DNA of 64,000 bases, from the NCBI GenBank assembly GCA_000619965.1, contig JHVD01000011.1, positions 35,387-99,386 of the forward strand, given 5' to 3'. The notes under the pieces were generated by a model that did no database searches, was not told the DNA's origin, and saw nothing but the letters and a program-made list of their open reading frames with translations. A program made the translations under genes and the position numbers. Each line of letters opens with the position of its first letter. Position 1 is the first letter of the stretch. This document shows, in pieces, positions 47,311 to 56,093 of this stretch. This DNA comes from Propionibacteriaceae bacterium P6A17 (GTDB lineage: Bacteria; Actinomycetota; Actinomycetes; Propionibacteriales; Propionibacteriaceae).

Positions 47311-48339
47311 TCAGACCCCCTGCGTCGACCCCCGCACCACGAGTTCGGTGGGCAGCCGCACGGTGCCCTTGAGGCTCGGCTCGCCGTTGGACAAGGCGAT
47401 GATCTGCCGCACTGCCGTCGAGCCCATCTCCTCCAGCGGTTGGCGCACCGTGGTGAGCTGCGGCGTGGCCAGGCCCGCGAGGAACGTGTCGTCGAACCCG
47501 ACGATGCTGACGTCCCCGGGTACCCGCAGGCCCCGCCGTCGAGCCGCCTCCATCGCAGCGAGCGCGGTGACGTCGGTGGCGGCGAAGATGGCGGTCGGAC
47601 GCTGCCCTTCAGGGCGCGAAAGCAGCTCGTCGGCCGCGGCAAGGCCCCCGTCGTGCATGAACGACTCGCCGACGATGAGCCCCTCGTCCACCTCGATTCC
47701 CACCATCTGCAGCGCCGAGAGATAGCCCTGCATGCGCTCGTCCGACGGCAGGGAGCCGTGCGGGCCACGTAGGAACGCAATGCGCCGATGCCCCAGCGTC
47801 AGCAGGTGCGTCGTCGCCTCCACTCCCCCGTTCCAGTTGGTCGCTGAGATGCACACGACCTCGGGCGAGATGGCGTTGGCCGGGTCGACGACGACCAGCG
47901 GCAGGGCGAGCCTCGCGGCCCTGGCCGCCTGGTCCTGTCCGACGGTGGAGGTCACGGCGATCACGCCGATGCATCCGCCGGCGGCCATCTCCTCGAACCA
48001 CTCCACCTCGAGGGGCGGGACCCCTTCGACCACCCCGTCATCGGGGGTGTAGTAGGTGAGGATGCCGATCCCGGCCCGCATGCCTGCCTTCACGATGCCG
48101 CGCATGACCTCGAGGGTGTAGGTGGCGGTGAGGCTGTCGGCGACGAAGGCGATGAACCCCGGCCCGGCGGCCCGCGGCCGTCGATAGCCGAGGTGCGACG
48201 CGGCGCGCATCACCCGACGGCGCACATCCTCCGAGACGTCGGGCCTCCCGTTGATCGCCTTCGAGGCCGTGGACTTGGACACGCCGGCCTTGCGCGCCAC
48301 CTCCACGAGTCCGACCTTCTCGCGCGCTGCATCCACCAT
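47311..48339 (-). CDS. LacI family transcriptional regulator of the xylan locus
   Basis: A 342-aa regulator. The N-terminal HTH is GLVEVARKAGVSKSTASKAI then NGRPDVSEDVRRRV, and the C-terminal sugar-binding domain has FIAFVADSLTATYTLEVMRG, LGHRRIAFLRGP and DVSIVGFDDTFLAG. It sits between the GH10 gene and the divergent sugar importer, so xylo-oligosaccharide-responsive repression is inferred. TAGTCT 6 bases before the ATG indicates leaderless transcription, and a CGAAACGGTTTCG operator lies directly upstream, pointing to autoregulation. Confidence 0.9.
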   Translation of the reverse strand: MVDAAREKVGLVEVARKAGVSKSTASKAINGRPDVSEDVRRRVMRAASHLGYRRPRAAGPGFIAFVADSLTATYTLEVMRGIVKAGMRAGIGILTYYTPDDGVVEGVPPLEVEWFEEMAAGGCIGVIAVTSTVGQDQAARAARLALPLVVVDPANAISPEVVCISATNWNGGVEATTHLLTLGHRRIAFLRGPHGSLPSDERMQGYLSALQMVGIEVDEGLIVGESFMHDGGLAAADELLSRPEGQRPTAIFAATDVTALAAMEAARRRGLRVPGDVSIVGFDDTFLAGLATPQLTTVRQPLEEMGSTAVRQIIALSNGEPSLKGTVRLPTELVVRGSTQGV

Positions 48340-48353
48340 GCCCCTAGACTAAC

Positions 48354-48366
48354 CGAAACGGTTTCG
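48354..48366. promoter_or_regulatory. LacI-type operator at the regulator's own promoter
   Basis: CGAAACGGTTTCG, a perfect 13-bp palindrome with a central base, immediately upstream of the -10 box TAGTCT (48351-48346, minus strand) of the lacI-type gene. The sequence has the usual shape of LacI-family operators. Confidence 0.65.
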
Positions 48367-48441
48367 CTCGCGCAGGCACTCGTCGCAGCCCGTGATCCAA
48401 TCCCTCCGACAGGCGCTTTTGATGGATTTCGCTTTTGACCC

Positions 48442-48469
48442 TTGACAAAACTAATTGCGTCGCTAGGCT
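48442..48469 (+). promoter_or_regulatory. Promoter of the sugar importer operon
   Basis: -35 TTGACA (48442-48447), a 16-base spacer, -10 TAGGCT (48464-48469). The predicted start falls in the operator at 48471-48490. Confidence 0.65.
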
Positions 48470-48470
48470 G

Positions 48471-48490
48471 GTTTCACCGAAACAGTTCTT
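48471..48490. promoter_or_regulatory. LacI-type operator at the importer start site
   Basis: GTTTC-ACC-GAAAC (48471-48483) overlaps CGAAACAGTTCTT (48478-48490). The latter shares CGAAAC-N-GTT with the perfect operator at 48354. It covers the predicted transcription start, a repressor position. A CCCGCC/GGCGGG hairpin (48492-48513) follows in the leader. Confidence 0.55.
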
Positions 48491-48533
48491 GCCCGCCGGC
48501 ACTCGAAGGCGGGACGAGAGAAGGGAATCAACG

Positions 48534-49835
48534 ATGATCCACAATCGCTGGGGACGCTCCATCGGAGCGCTGACGCTCGGCGCAGCCCTGCTGCTCTCCG
48601 CCTGCGGAGGCGGCGGCGAATCGCCCACCGCCGGCGGCGACGGCGAAGCCACCACCATCACGTGGTGGCACAACTCCAACACCGGCCCGGGCAAGGACTA
48701 CTACGCGCAGGTGGCGAAGGACTTCGAGGCCGAGCACGACGGCGTCACCGTCGACGTGCAAGCCATGCAGCACGAGGACATGGTCACCAAGCTCGAGGCC
48801 GCCTGGCAGAGCGGCGACATGCCCGACGTCTACATGGAGCGCGGCGGCGGCGAGTTGGCGTCGAAGGTGGACGCCGGGCTCGTGAAGGACCTGAGCGACG
48901 TCGCCAAGGACGAGATCGACAAGCTGGGCGGCAACGTCGCAGGCTGGCAGATCGAGGGCAAGACCTACGCGCTGCCCTTCTCCGTCGGCGTCGTCGGGTT
49001 CTGGTACAACACCGAGCTGTTCGAGCAGGCCGGCATCCAGCAGGCCCCCACCACGCAGGCGGAGTTCGACGACGCCGTCGCCAAGCTGAAGGCCGCCGGG
49101 ATCGACCCGGTCTCCGTCGGCGCCGGCGACAAGTGGCCCTCCGCCCACTACTGGTACTACTACGCGCTACGCGAGTGCGGGCAGTCCGTGCTGGCGGATG
49201 CCGTCGGCACGCTCGAGTTCAAGGACCCGTGCTTCGTGAAGGCCGGTGAGGACCTGCAGAAGCTCATCGCCACCGAGCCGTTCAACCCCGGCTTCCTCAC
49301 CACCGTCGCTCAGGCGGGTCCGACGAGCGCCTCCGGCCTGCTCGCCACCGGCAAGGTGGCCATGGAGCTCGCCGGGCACTGGGAGCCCGGCGTCATGCAG
49401 GGGCTCACCGAGGACGGCAAGGGCTTGGGCGAGAAGACCGGCTGGTTCGCCTTCCCCGTCGTCGACGGCGGTGCCGGCGACCCCTCCGCCACCCTGGGCG
49501 GCGGCGACGCGTGGGCCGTGCCCGAGGCCGCGCCGGACGTGGCCGTCGAGTTCGCGAAGTACCTGCTCTCCGACAAGGTGCAAAGCGGTTTCGCGGAGAA
49601 CGACATGGGCCTGCCGACGAACCCCGCCGCCACCGACAAGGTGAAGGATCAGTCGCTCGCGGCGCTCCTCAAGGTGCGTGACGAGGCCGCCTACGTGCAG
49701 CTCTACTTCGACACCGCCTTCGGCCAGTCCGTCGGCGGCGCCATGAACGACGCCATCGCGCTGATGTTCGCGGGCAAGGCGAGCCCGCAGGACATCGTCG
49801 ACGCCACCCAGGCTGCGGCCGACGCGGAGAAGTGA
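48534..49835 (+). CDS. ABC sugar transporter substrate-binding lipoprotein
   Basis: A 433-aa extracellular binding protein. Lipobox LLSAC (Cys at about residue 24), a Gly-rich linker, then the family-1 solute-binding fold: ITWWHNSNTGPGKDYYAQVA, PDVYMERGGGELASKVDAG, YALPFSVGVVGFWYNTELF and AMELAGHWEPGVM. It should deliver xylo-oligosaccharides to the two permeases downstream (inference from context). AGAAGGG is 8 bases before the ATG. No ATPase is encoded in the operon. Confidence 0.92.
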   Translation: MIHNRWGRSIGALTLGAALLLSACGGGGESPTAGGDGEATTITWWHNSNTGPGKDYYAQVAKDFEAEHDGVTVDVQAMQHEDMVTKLEAAWQSGDMPDVYMERGGGELASKVDAGLVKDLSDVAKDEIDKLGGNVAGWQIEGKTYALPFSVGVVGFWYNTELFEQAGIQQAPTTQAEFDDAVAKLKAAGIDPVSVGAGDKWPSAHYWYYYALRECGQSVLADAVGTLEFKDPCFVKAGEDLQKLIATEPFNPGFLTTVAQAGPTSASGLLATGKVAMELAGHWEPGVMQGLTEDGKGLGEKTGWFAFPVVDGGAGDPSATLGGGDAWAVPEAAPDVAVEFAKYLLSDKVQSGFAENDMGLPTNPAATDKVKDQSLAALLKVRDEAAYVQLYFDTAFGQSVGGAMNDAIALMFAGKASPQDIVDATQAAADAEK

Positions 49836-49841
49836 CCGACG

Positions 49842-50846
49842 ATGACCCACGCAGCCGCCGCGTCGACGGCTGAACGCGCCGAGGTGGTGGGGCGACATGG
49901 CCGCCCCGCCACCCCCGGCGCGGGCCACCGCCGCAAGCACGACTGGCGGCAGACGCTCGAAATCATCGGATTCACCGCACCCGCGCTGATCCTGCTCGCA
50001 CTGTTCATCGCCTGGCCGATCATCCGCGCGGTCGAGTTCTCGTTCTTCCGCTGGAAGGGCCTCGGCCCCATGGTCGACTTCGTCGGCCTTCGCAACTACG
50101 TGTCCGTCCTCGGCAACGAGGTCTTCACCGGCGCCGTCGGGCACAACCTCTTCATCGTCGTCGCCTCCATCCTGATCCAGCTGCCGCTCGGGCTGGCGAT
50201 CGCGCTGCTGCTCAACCAGCGCATCCGTGGGCAGGGGGTCCTGCGCACCATCGTCTTCGTGCCCTACGTCGTCGCCGAGGTCATCGCCGGCGTCGTCTGG
50301 TACCAACTGCTCCAGCCCAAGTACGGCGTGTTCGACTCGGTCATGGCCGCGATCGGCCTCCAGGGCCCGACGCAGGGTTGGCTCGGCACGGAGCAGTTCG
50401 CGCTCTGGACGGTCATGGTGGTGCTCACCTGGAAGTACCTCGGTCTCGCGATCATCCTGTTCCTGGCCGGGCTCCAGGGCGTCCCCGACGAGATCCTCGA
50501 GGCCGCCGCGATCGACGGCGCCTCGTGGTGGCAGACCCAGCGCAGCATCACCATCCCCATGCTCGGCCCGACCGTCAAGACCTGGGCCTTCCTGTCCATG
50601 GTGGGCTCACTGCAGTTGTTCGACATGGTCTGGATCCTGACCAAGGGCGGCCCCGCCAACGCCACCACGACGATGGCGACGTTCCTCATCAACGAGGGCA
50701 CGAAGCGCTCCAACTACGGCATCGCCGGGGCGGCTTCGGTCATCTTGTTCATCATCGCGCTGGTCATGTCGCTGCTCTACCAGCGCTTCGTCATGCGTTC
50801 GCGTGACGACTCCCCAGCAGCCACACCGTCGAGGAGCAAGCGATGA
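49842..50846 (+). CDS. ABC sugar transporter permease, MalF type
   Basis: A 334-aa inner-membrane permease with six helices after a 38-residue hydrophilic N-terminus. The EAA loop reads EILEAAAIDGASWWQTQRSI then TIPML, where the ATPase docks. It lies 6 bases after the binding-protein gene; its stop overlaps the next permease start (ATGA). Confidence 0.94.
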   Translation: MTHAAAASTAERAEVVGRHGRPATPGAGHRRKHDWRQTLEIIGFTAPALILLALFIAWPIIRAVEFSFFRWKGLGPMVDFVGLRNYVSVLGNEVFTGAVGHNLFIVVASILIQLPLGLAIALLLNQRIRGQGVLRTIVFVPYVVAEVIAGVVWYQLLQPKYGVFDSVMAAIGLQGPTQGWLGTEQFALWTVMVVLTWKYLGLAIILFLAGLQGVPDEILEAAAIDGASWWQTQRSITIPMLGPTVKTWAFLSMVGSLQLFDMVWILTKGGPANATTTMATFLINEGTKRSNYGIAGAASVILFIIALVMSLLYQRFVMRSRDDSPAATPSRSKR

Positions 50847-51703
50847 GTCGCTCGCGCACCGTCAGCCGTCCCGGCGGCCCGCGTCCCCCGTGGTACCGGA
50901 GCCTGTTCGTCTACGCGGCGGCCCTGCTCGTCGCGGGACTGACGCTCGGCCCTGTCATGTACGCCGTGCTCGGCGGCTTCCGCACCAACGCCCAGCTCGC
51001 GGCCGACCCGTCGGGACTGCCTGATCCGTGGGTCATGGACAACTACGTGGGCGTCCTGCAGAACCCGATGTTCTGGCGCTACGGCCTCAATTCCCTCGCG
51101 ATCGGGCTCCTCACCACCGCGATGGTCATGGTCTTCGGGCTGATGGCCGCCTACCCGCTGTCGCGCTACCACTTCCGCGCCCGCGAAGCGCTCTACATGA
51201 TCTTCGTCGCGGGCCTGCTCTTCCCCGCGACGGTGGCCGCCATCCCGCTGTTCATCATCATCAGCCGGGACCTGCACCTGAGCAACACGTGGTGGGGCAT
51301 CGCCCTCCCCCAGGCGGCCTTCGCGCTGCCCATGACCATCGTCATCCTGCGGCCGTTCCTGCAGGCGATCCCCCAGGAGATGGAGGAGGCCGCCTTCATC
51401 GACGGCGCCTCCCGGATCCAGGTGTTCACCCGCGTCATCATGCCGCTGTCCGGCCCCGGCCTCATCACCGTCGGCGTGCTCGCCTTCGTCGGGTCGTGGA
51501 ACGCGTACATGCTGCCACTGCTCCTCCTGCAGGGAGACATGAAGACGCTGCCACTCGGCGTCGCCGACTACTCGTCGGAGCACGCCTCCGACACCGCGGG
51601 TGTGTTCGCGTTCACCACGCTGGCCATGATCCCCGCACTCATCTTCTTCCTCGCCATGCAGAAGCGCATCGTCAGCGGGCTGCAGGGCGCCGTCAAGGGC
51701 TGA
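50843..51703 (+). CDS. ABC sugar transporter permease, MalG type
   Basis: A 286-aa, six-helix permease. The EAA loop is EMEEAAFIDGASRIQVFTRV then IMPLSGPG. It pairs with the preceding MalF-type subunit. The energising ATPase is not in this operon, so a shared MsiK-type ATPase encoded elsewhere is likely, as is usual for actinobacterial sugar importers. Confidence 0.94.
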   Translation: MSRSRTVSRPGGPRPPWYRSLFVYAAALLVAGLTLGPVMYAVLGGFRTNAQLAADPSGLPDPWVMDNYVGVLQNPMFWRYGLNSLAIGLLTTAMVMVFGLMAAYPLSRYHFRAREALYMIFVAGLLFPATVAAIPLFIIISRDLHLSNTWWGIALPQAAFALPMTIVILRPFLQAIPQEMEEAAFIDGASRIQVFTRVIMPLSGPGLITVGVLAFVGSWNAYMLPLLLLQGDMKTLPLGVADYSSEHASDTAGVFAFTTLAMIPALIFFLAMQKRIVSGLQGAVKG

Positions 51704-51729
51704 CCAGCCCGCCGAGAGAGGACCCGTCC

Positions 51730-54042
51730 ATGCACCACCGGTGGCACGACACCACACTGACCCCGACGGAGCGCGCCGACGCTCTGCTCGACGACATGAC
51801 GCTCGACGAGATGGCCTTCCAGCTCGGCTCGTTCTGGCATCCTGCGTTGCACGAGCCGACCGTGGACGACGACGCGTCGCAGCACGACGTCGCGCCGATG
51901 GAACAGGAGCTGTCGCAGGACGCCCCGCAGTGGGCCGACGTCCACCGCCTCGGGCTCGGGCACCTCACCCGCACCTACGGCACGGGACCGGTCACTCCCG
52001 ACGAGGGCCGCGCGCTGCTCGACCAGTGGCAGGACGAGGTCCGATCCGCATCGCCGCATGGCATCCCGGCGATCGCCCACGAGGAATGCCTCACCGGCCT
52101 GACCGCGCTCGGCGCGACGGTGTACCCGGCGGCGATCGCGTGGGGCGCCACTTGGCGTCCGGAACTCATCGAGGAGATGGGCGAGGCGATCGGTGCCGAC
52201 ATGCGCTCGCTCGGCGTCCACCAGGGCCTCTCCCCCCTGCTCGACGTCGTCCGCGACTACCGGTGGGGTCGCGTGGAGGAGACCTGCGGCGAGGACCCGT
52301 ACCTCGTCGGCTCCCTCGGCACGGCGTACATCCGCGGGCTCCAGCGCTCGGGCGTCATGGCCTGCGCGAAGCACTTCGTCGCCTACCCGGCCTCGCGGGC
52401 CGGACGCAACCACGCCCCCGTCTCGATGGGGCGTCGCGAGCTCGAGGACGTGATGCTGCCGCCGTTCGAGATGGCCGTGCGTGAGGGCGGGGTCGCCTCC
52501 GTCATGAACTCCTACTGCGACATCGACGGGCAGCCCGCGGCCGCCTCGCGCTGGCTGCTCACCGAGGTGCTGCGGGAGCGCTGGGGCTTCGAGGGCACCG
52601 TCGTCAGCGACTACTGGTCCGTGCGTTTCCTCACCCAAGCGCACCGGGTGGCGCCCGACGACGCCGTCGCGGCGGCGCTGGCGCTCCGCGCAGGGCTGGA
52701 CGTCGAACTTCCCGCGACGGGGGCCTACGCCGCCATCCCGGAGGCGATCGAACGCGGCCTCCTCTCCGCGGACGACGTGCGCACCGCCGCCCGGCGGGTG
52801 CTCGTGCAGAAGGCCCGGTTGGGCATGCTCGACGAGGACCACGCTGAGCCGCGGGGCGTCGTCGACCTCGATTCGCGCCGCAATCGGGAGATCGCCCGAC
52901 GCATGGCCGACGAGTCGATCGTGCTCCTCGCCAATGACGGCACCCTGCCGCTGGCCCCGGGGTTGCGGGCCGCGCTCGTCGGCCCGTCGTGGACGGATGT
53001 GCGCTCCTTCATGGGCTGCTACGCGTTCCCCAACCACGTGCTGGGCAAGTACGGTGGCAAGGAGACGGGCATCCCCATCCGCTCCCTGGACGACGCGCTC
53101 GCCGAGGCGCTGGGCGCGCGGGTGACGGCCGTCGCCGGGTGCGGTTTCGTCGACGGCACCGACGAGCAGCTCGCCGCCGCCGTCGAGGCTGCCAAGGGCG
53201 CGGACATCGCGATCGTCACCGTGGGCGACATCGCCGGGCTCTTCGGCGTGGGCACCTCGGGTGAGGGCTGCGACGTCGTCGACCTGTCGCTGCCCGGCCG
53301 ACAGGGGGAGCTGGTCGAGGCAGTGCTCGCGACGGGCACCCCGACGGTGCTCGTGCTCGTCACCGGGCGCCCCTACGCCCTCGGCGGTCTGGCCGAGCGT
53401 GCCGTGGCCGTCGTGCAGGCATTCATGCCGGGCGCCGAGGGCGCGGAGGCGATCGCCGACGTGCTCGTCGGGCGCACCGAGCCGTCGGGGCGCCTACCCG
53501 TGGCGATCCCCCGCCACAAGGGGGGACAGCCGGGCACGTATCTGGCGCCGATGCTCGGCTGGCTCTCGGACGGCATCAGCAACCTCGACCCCCGGCCGCT
53601 GTACCCGTTCGGGCACGGCCTCGGCTACACCACGTTCGAGCTCGGAGCGGCGGAGACGTCGTCGGGGACGATGACGGTCGACGGCGACGTGCGATACTCG
53701 GTGACGGTCACAAATATTGGGGAGCGGGCCGGCTCGGAGGTGGTCCAGCTCTACCTGACGGACCCGTGGGCCGAGGTGGTGCGGCCGTTGAAGCAGCTCA
53801 TCGGCTTCCAGAAGGTGGACCTTGGGCCCGGCGAATCGAAGCGTCTGACCTTCACCGTCCACGCCGACCGCCTGTCCTTCACAGGGGCGGACCACCAGCG
53901 CATCGTCGAGCCCGGGGAGATCCTCCTGGCCGCGGGGCGTTCCTCGGAGGATCGCCTCGACCCGATCCCGGTCACCGTGACGGGTGAGCGGCGCATCGTC
54001 GGTGAGGGCCGGGTCCTGACGACTCCCGTCGACGTCGCCTGA
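51730..54042 (+). CDS. GH3 beta-glycosidase, probable beta-xylosidase
   Basis: A 770-aa GH3 enzyme. The barrel domain carries the nucleophile D294 in VVSDYWSV and the substrate motif KHFVAYPASRAGRNHAP; the second alpha/beta domain starts near ESIVLLANDGTLPL, and a fibronectin III-like C-terminal domain (VTVTNIGERAGSEVVQLY) closes the protein. No signal peptide, so it works inside on imported oligomers. Beta-xylosidase is inferred from context; beta-glucosidase is possible. GAGAGGA is 7 bases before the ATG. Confidence 0.9.
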   Translation: MHHRWHDTTLTPTERADALLDDMTLDEMAFQLGSFWHPALHEPTVDDDASQHDVAPMEQELSQDAPQWADVHRLGLGHLTRTYGTGPVTPDEGRALLDQWQDEVRSASPHGIPAIAHEECLTGLTALGATVYPAAIAWGATWRPELIEEMGEAIGADMRSLGVHQGLSPLLDVVRDYRWGRVEETCGEDPYLVGSLGTAYIRGLQRSGVMACAKHFVAYPASRAGRNHAPVSMGRRELEDVMLPPFEMAVREGGVASVMNSYCDIDGQPAAASRWLLTEVLRERWGFEGTVVSDYWSVRFLTQAHRVAPDDAVAAALALRAGLDVELPATGAYAAIPEAIERGLLSADDVRTAARRVLVQKARLGMLDEDHAEPRGVVDLDSRRNREIARRMADESIVLLANDGTLPLAPGLRAALVGPSWTDVRSFMGCYAFPNHVLGKYGGKETGIPIRSLDDALAEALGARVTAVAGCGFVDGTDEQLAAAVEAAKGADIAIVTVGDIAGLFGVGTSGEGCDVVDLSLPGRQGELVEAVLATGTPTVLVLVTGRPYALGGLAERAVAVVQAFMPGAEGAEAIADVLVGRTEPSGRLPVAIPRHKGGQPGTYLAPMLGWLSDGISNLDPRPLYPFGHGLGYTTFELGAAETSSGTMTVDGDVRYSVTVTNIGERAGSEVVQLYLTDPWAEVVRPLKQLIGFQKVDLGPGESKRLTFTVHADRLSFTGADHQRIVEPGEILLAAGRSSEDRLDPIPVTVTGERRIVGEGRVLTTPVDVA

Positions 54043-54045
54043 GCG

Positions 54046-54714
54046 ATGCCGCCGATGCCGCAGCGGCCGCTGACCCGCGTCGCGCTGACCTTCGACGATG
54101 GCCCCAACCCGGGCTGCACCGACGCGCTGCTGGACCTGCTCGCAGAGCTGGGCGCGAGGGCGACGTTCTGCGTGGTCGCGAGCTCCATTTCCCGCCCGGG
54201 CGGGGCCGCGCTGCTGAGTCGGATCGTCGCGGAGGGTCACGCGTTGGCCAACCACTCGTCGGACTTCGAAGACCTCGGCGAGTTGCCGCCCGACGAGATC
54301 CGTCGCCGGATCGTGGCCTGCGACGACGCGATCCGGGCGGTGGTCCCCGACGCTCGGGTCTCGTGGTTCCGGGCGCCGAACGGTTCCTGGGGCGTCGACG
54401 CCCGCGTGGCGCGCGTGGCACGAGAGCTGGGGCTCGCCCCGCTGCCGCTCGGCAACGTGATCCACGACTGGCGCGACGACTGGCAGGACCCCGACAGGCT
54501 GGCGCGCAACCTGCGCGGGGCGCTGCAACCGGATGCCATCGTCCTGGCCCACGACGGCGGCGGCCGCCGCTTCGGCACCGTCGCGGCGTGTGAGCGCGTG
54601 CTGCCGGAGCTCGTGGGCACGTGGGAGTTCGTGACGCCGGAAGGGCTGCCGCCCGAGGCGACAGCCCTTCACATCCAGGACGAGACTCCCCCGCTCAGCC
54701 CGCAGCGGCGATGA
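54046..54714 (+). CDS. NodB-fold polysaccharide deacetylase-like protein (CE4)
   Basis: A 222-aa protein beginning 3 bases after the GH3 stop. Motif 1 is ALTFDDGPN with the catalytic and metal Asp. Motif 2 reads NHSSDF where the family has H(S/T)xxH, so the second metal His is Phe. Motif 3 is WFRAPNGSW and motif 5 IVLAHDGGG. It lacks a signal peptide, so removal of acetyl groups from imported xylo-oligosaccharides is a possible role; loss of a metal ligand makes activity uncertain. It overlaps xylB tail-to-tail by 20 bases. Confidence 0.85.
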   Translation: MPPMPQRPLTRVALTFDDGPNPGCTDALLDLLAELGARATFCVVASSISRPGGAALLSRIVAEGHALANHSSDFEDLGELPPDEIRRRIVACDDAIRAVVPDARVSWFRAPNGSWGVDARVARVARELGLAPLPLGNVIHDWRDDWQDPDRLARNLRGALQPDAIVLAHDGGGRRFGTVAACERVLPELVGTWEFVTPEGLPPEATALHIQDETPPLSPQRR

Positions 54715-56083
54715 GTCCAGCCGTCAGGCTGCGATAGCGCTCGAGGATCTGCGGTTCGGGATCCGCGTCGATCGTGACGACGTCCTTCGCCGGCCAGTCG
54801 ACCGGCGCGCCCCGCAACACCGACGCGGCCTGCCGCGCAGCGCCCAACGCCACGTACTCGCCGGGCGCGGGCACGTCGACGGGGACGCCCAGCACCCGAG
54901 GTGCGATGGCACGCACCGCCTCCGATCGGGCGGCGCCGCCGATGAGCTTCACCCTGGAGATCGTCACCCCGAGCGCCTCGATGCCGGCGAGACCGGTGCC
55001 CAGCAGGCAGCACATGCCCTCGATGGCGGCCCGCGCCAGATTCTCCGGCGTGAAGTTGGCGAGGGTGGCGCCGTGCAGGGATGCGGTCACATCCGGAAGG
55101 TTCGGCGTGCGTTCGCCCTCGAACCACGGCACGAGCACGAGCCCGCCGGCTCCGGATTCGGCGGCCAGCGCGAGCCTGGACAGCTCGTCGTGCCCGACGC
55201 CCAGCATGGTGCAGGCCGCGTCGAGGATCCGCGCCGCGTTGAGCGTCGCCGTGAGCGGCAGCCACGCCCCCGCCGCGTCGGCGAAGACGTTGACTGCGCC
55301 CGACTCGTCCACGATCGGGGTGTCCGCGACGGCGGCGACGACCCCCGACGTGCCAAGCGAGATGCTCGTCTCCCCCGGAGTGAGTCCGAGCCCGAGCGCG
55401 GCCGCCGCGTTGTCTCCGGCGCCGGGGCCGACGACGAAGCCCGGAGCGTCGACGCCCTCGAGCGGGGCGAGCACCCTCGGGAGCGTGACGTCGTCGACCG
55501 GGCGCCGCAGCGCGAGTTCGAGCAGGTCACGCCGGTATTCGTCGCGGTAGGAGTCGAAGTAGCCGGTGCCCGAGGCGTCGGAGCGGTCGGTCACGAGTCG
55601 GTCCAAGGCCCCTCCGCCACGGATCCGCCACGTGAGCCAGTCGTGTGGCAGCGCGACGGCACGGACCCGGGCCGCGGACTCGGGTTCGGCGTCGGCCAGC
55701 CAGCGCAGCTTGGTGTTGGTGAACGACGCGAGCGGGAGGCTCCCTGTGACGCCGGCCCAGTCGGCGAACTCCGTCCGCAGACTGGCCGCGGCGAGAGCGG
55801 AGCGGGTGTCGTTCCAGAGGAGGGCGGGCCGGATGACCTCGCCCGCCTCGTCGAGCACGACCATGCCGTGCTGCTGTCCACCGACGGCGAGCGCGTCGAC
55901 ATCGTCGAGCCCGCCGGCGCGGTGGGCAGCCTCCTGGAAGGCTGCCCACCAGGCCTCGGGGTGCACCTCGGTGCCCGGGGGATGGGGCGCGGATCCGGCC
56001 CGGATGACGTCGCCGGAGTCCGCGTCCACGACGAGCACCTTGCAGGATTGCGTCGAGCTGTCGACGCCTGCGACGAGTGCCAC
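54695..56083 (-). CDS. xylB: Xylulokinase
   Basis: A 462-aa FGGY-family kinase phosphorylating D-xylulose. The N-terminal ATPase motif is VAGVDSSTQSCKVLVVD, the sugar-side motif GGQQHGMVVLD (typical of xylulokinase QxHG) and WNDTRS, the second phosphate motif SISLGTSGVV, and the adenosine motif VKLIGGAARSE. It follows xylA by 10 bases in the same operon. Confidence 0.94.
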   Translation of the reverse strand: MALVAGVDSSTQSCKVLVVDADSGDVIRAGSAPHPPGTEVHPEAWWAAFQEAAHRAGGLDDVDALAVGGQQHGMVVLDEAGEVIRPALLWNDTRSALAAASLRTEFADWAGVTGSLPLASFTNTKLRWLADAEPESAARVRAVALPHDWLTWRIRGGGALDRLVTDRSDASGTGYFDSYRDEYRRDLLELALRRPVDDVTLPRVLAPLEGVDAPGFVVGPGAGDNAAAALGLGLTPGETSISLGTSGVVAAVADTPIVDESGAVNVFADAAGAWLPLTATLNAARILDAACTMLGVGHDELSRLALAAESGAGGLVLVPWFEGERTPNLPDVTASLHGATLANFTPENLARAAIEGMCCLLGTGLAGIEALGVTISRVKLIGGAARSEAVRAIAPRVLGVPVDVPAPGEYVALGAARQAASVLRGAPVDWPAKDVVTIDADPEPQILERYRSLTAGLIAAAG

Positions 56084-56093
56084 TGCGGCGCCC

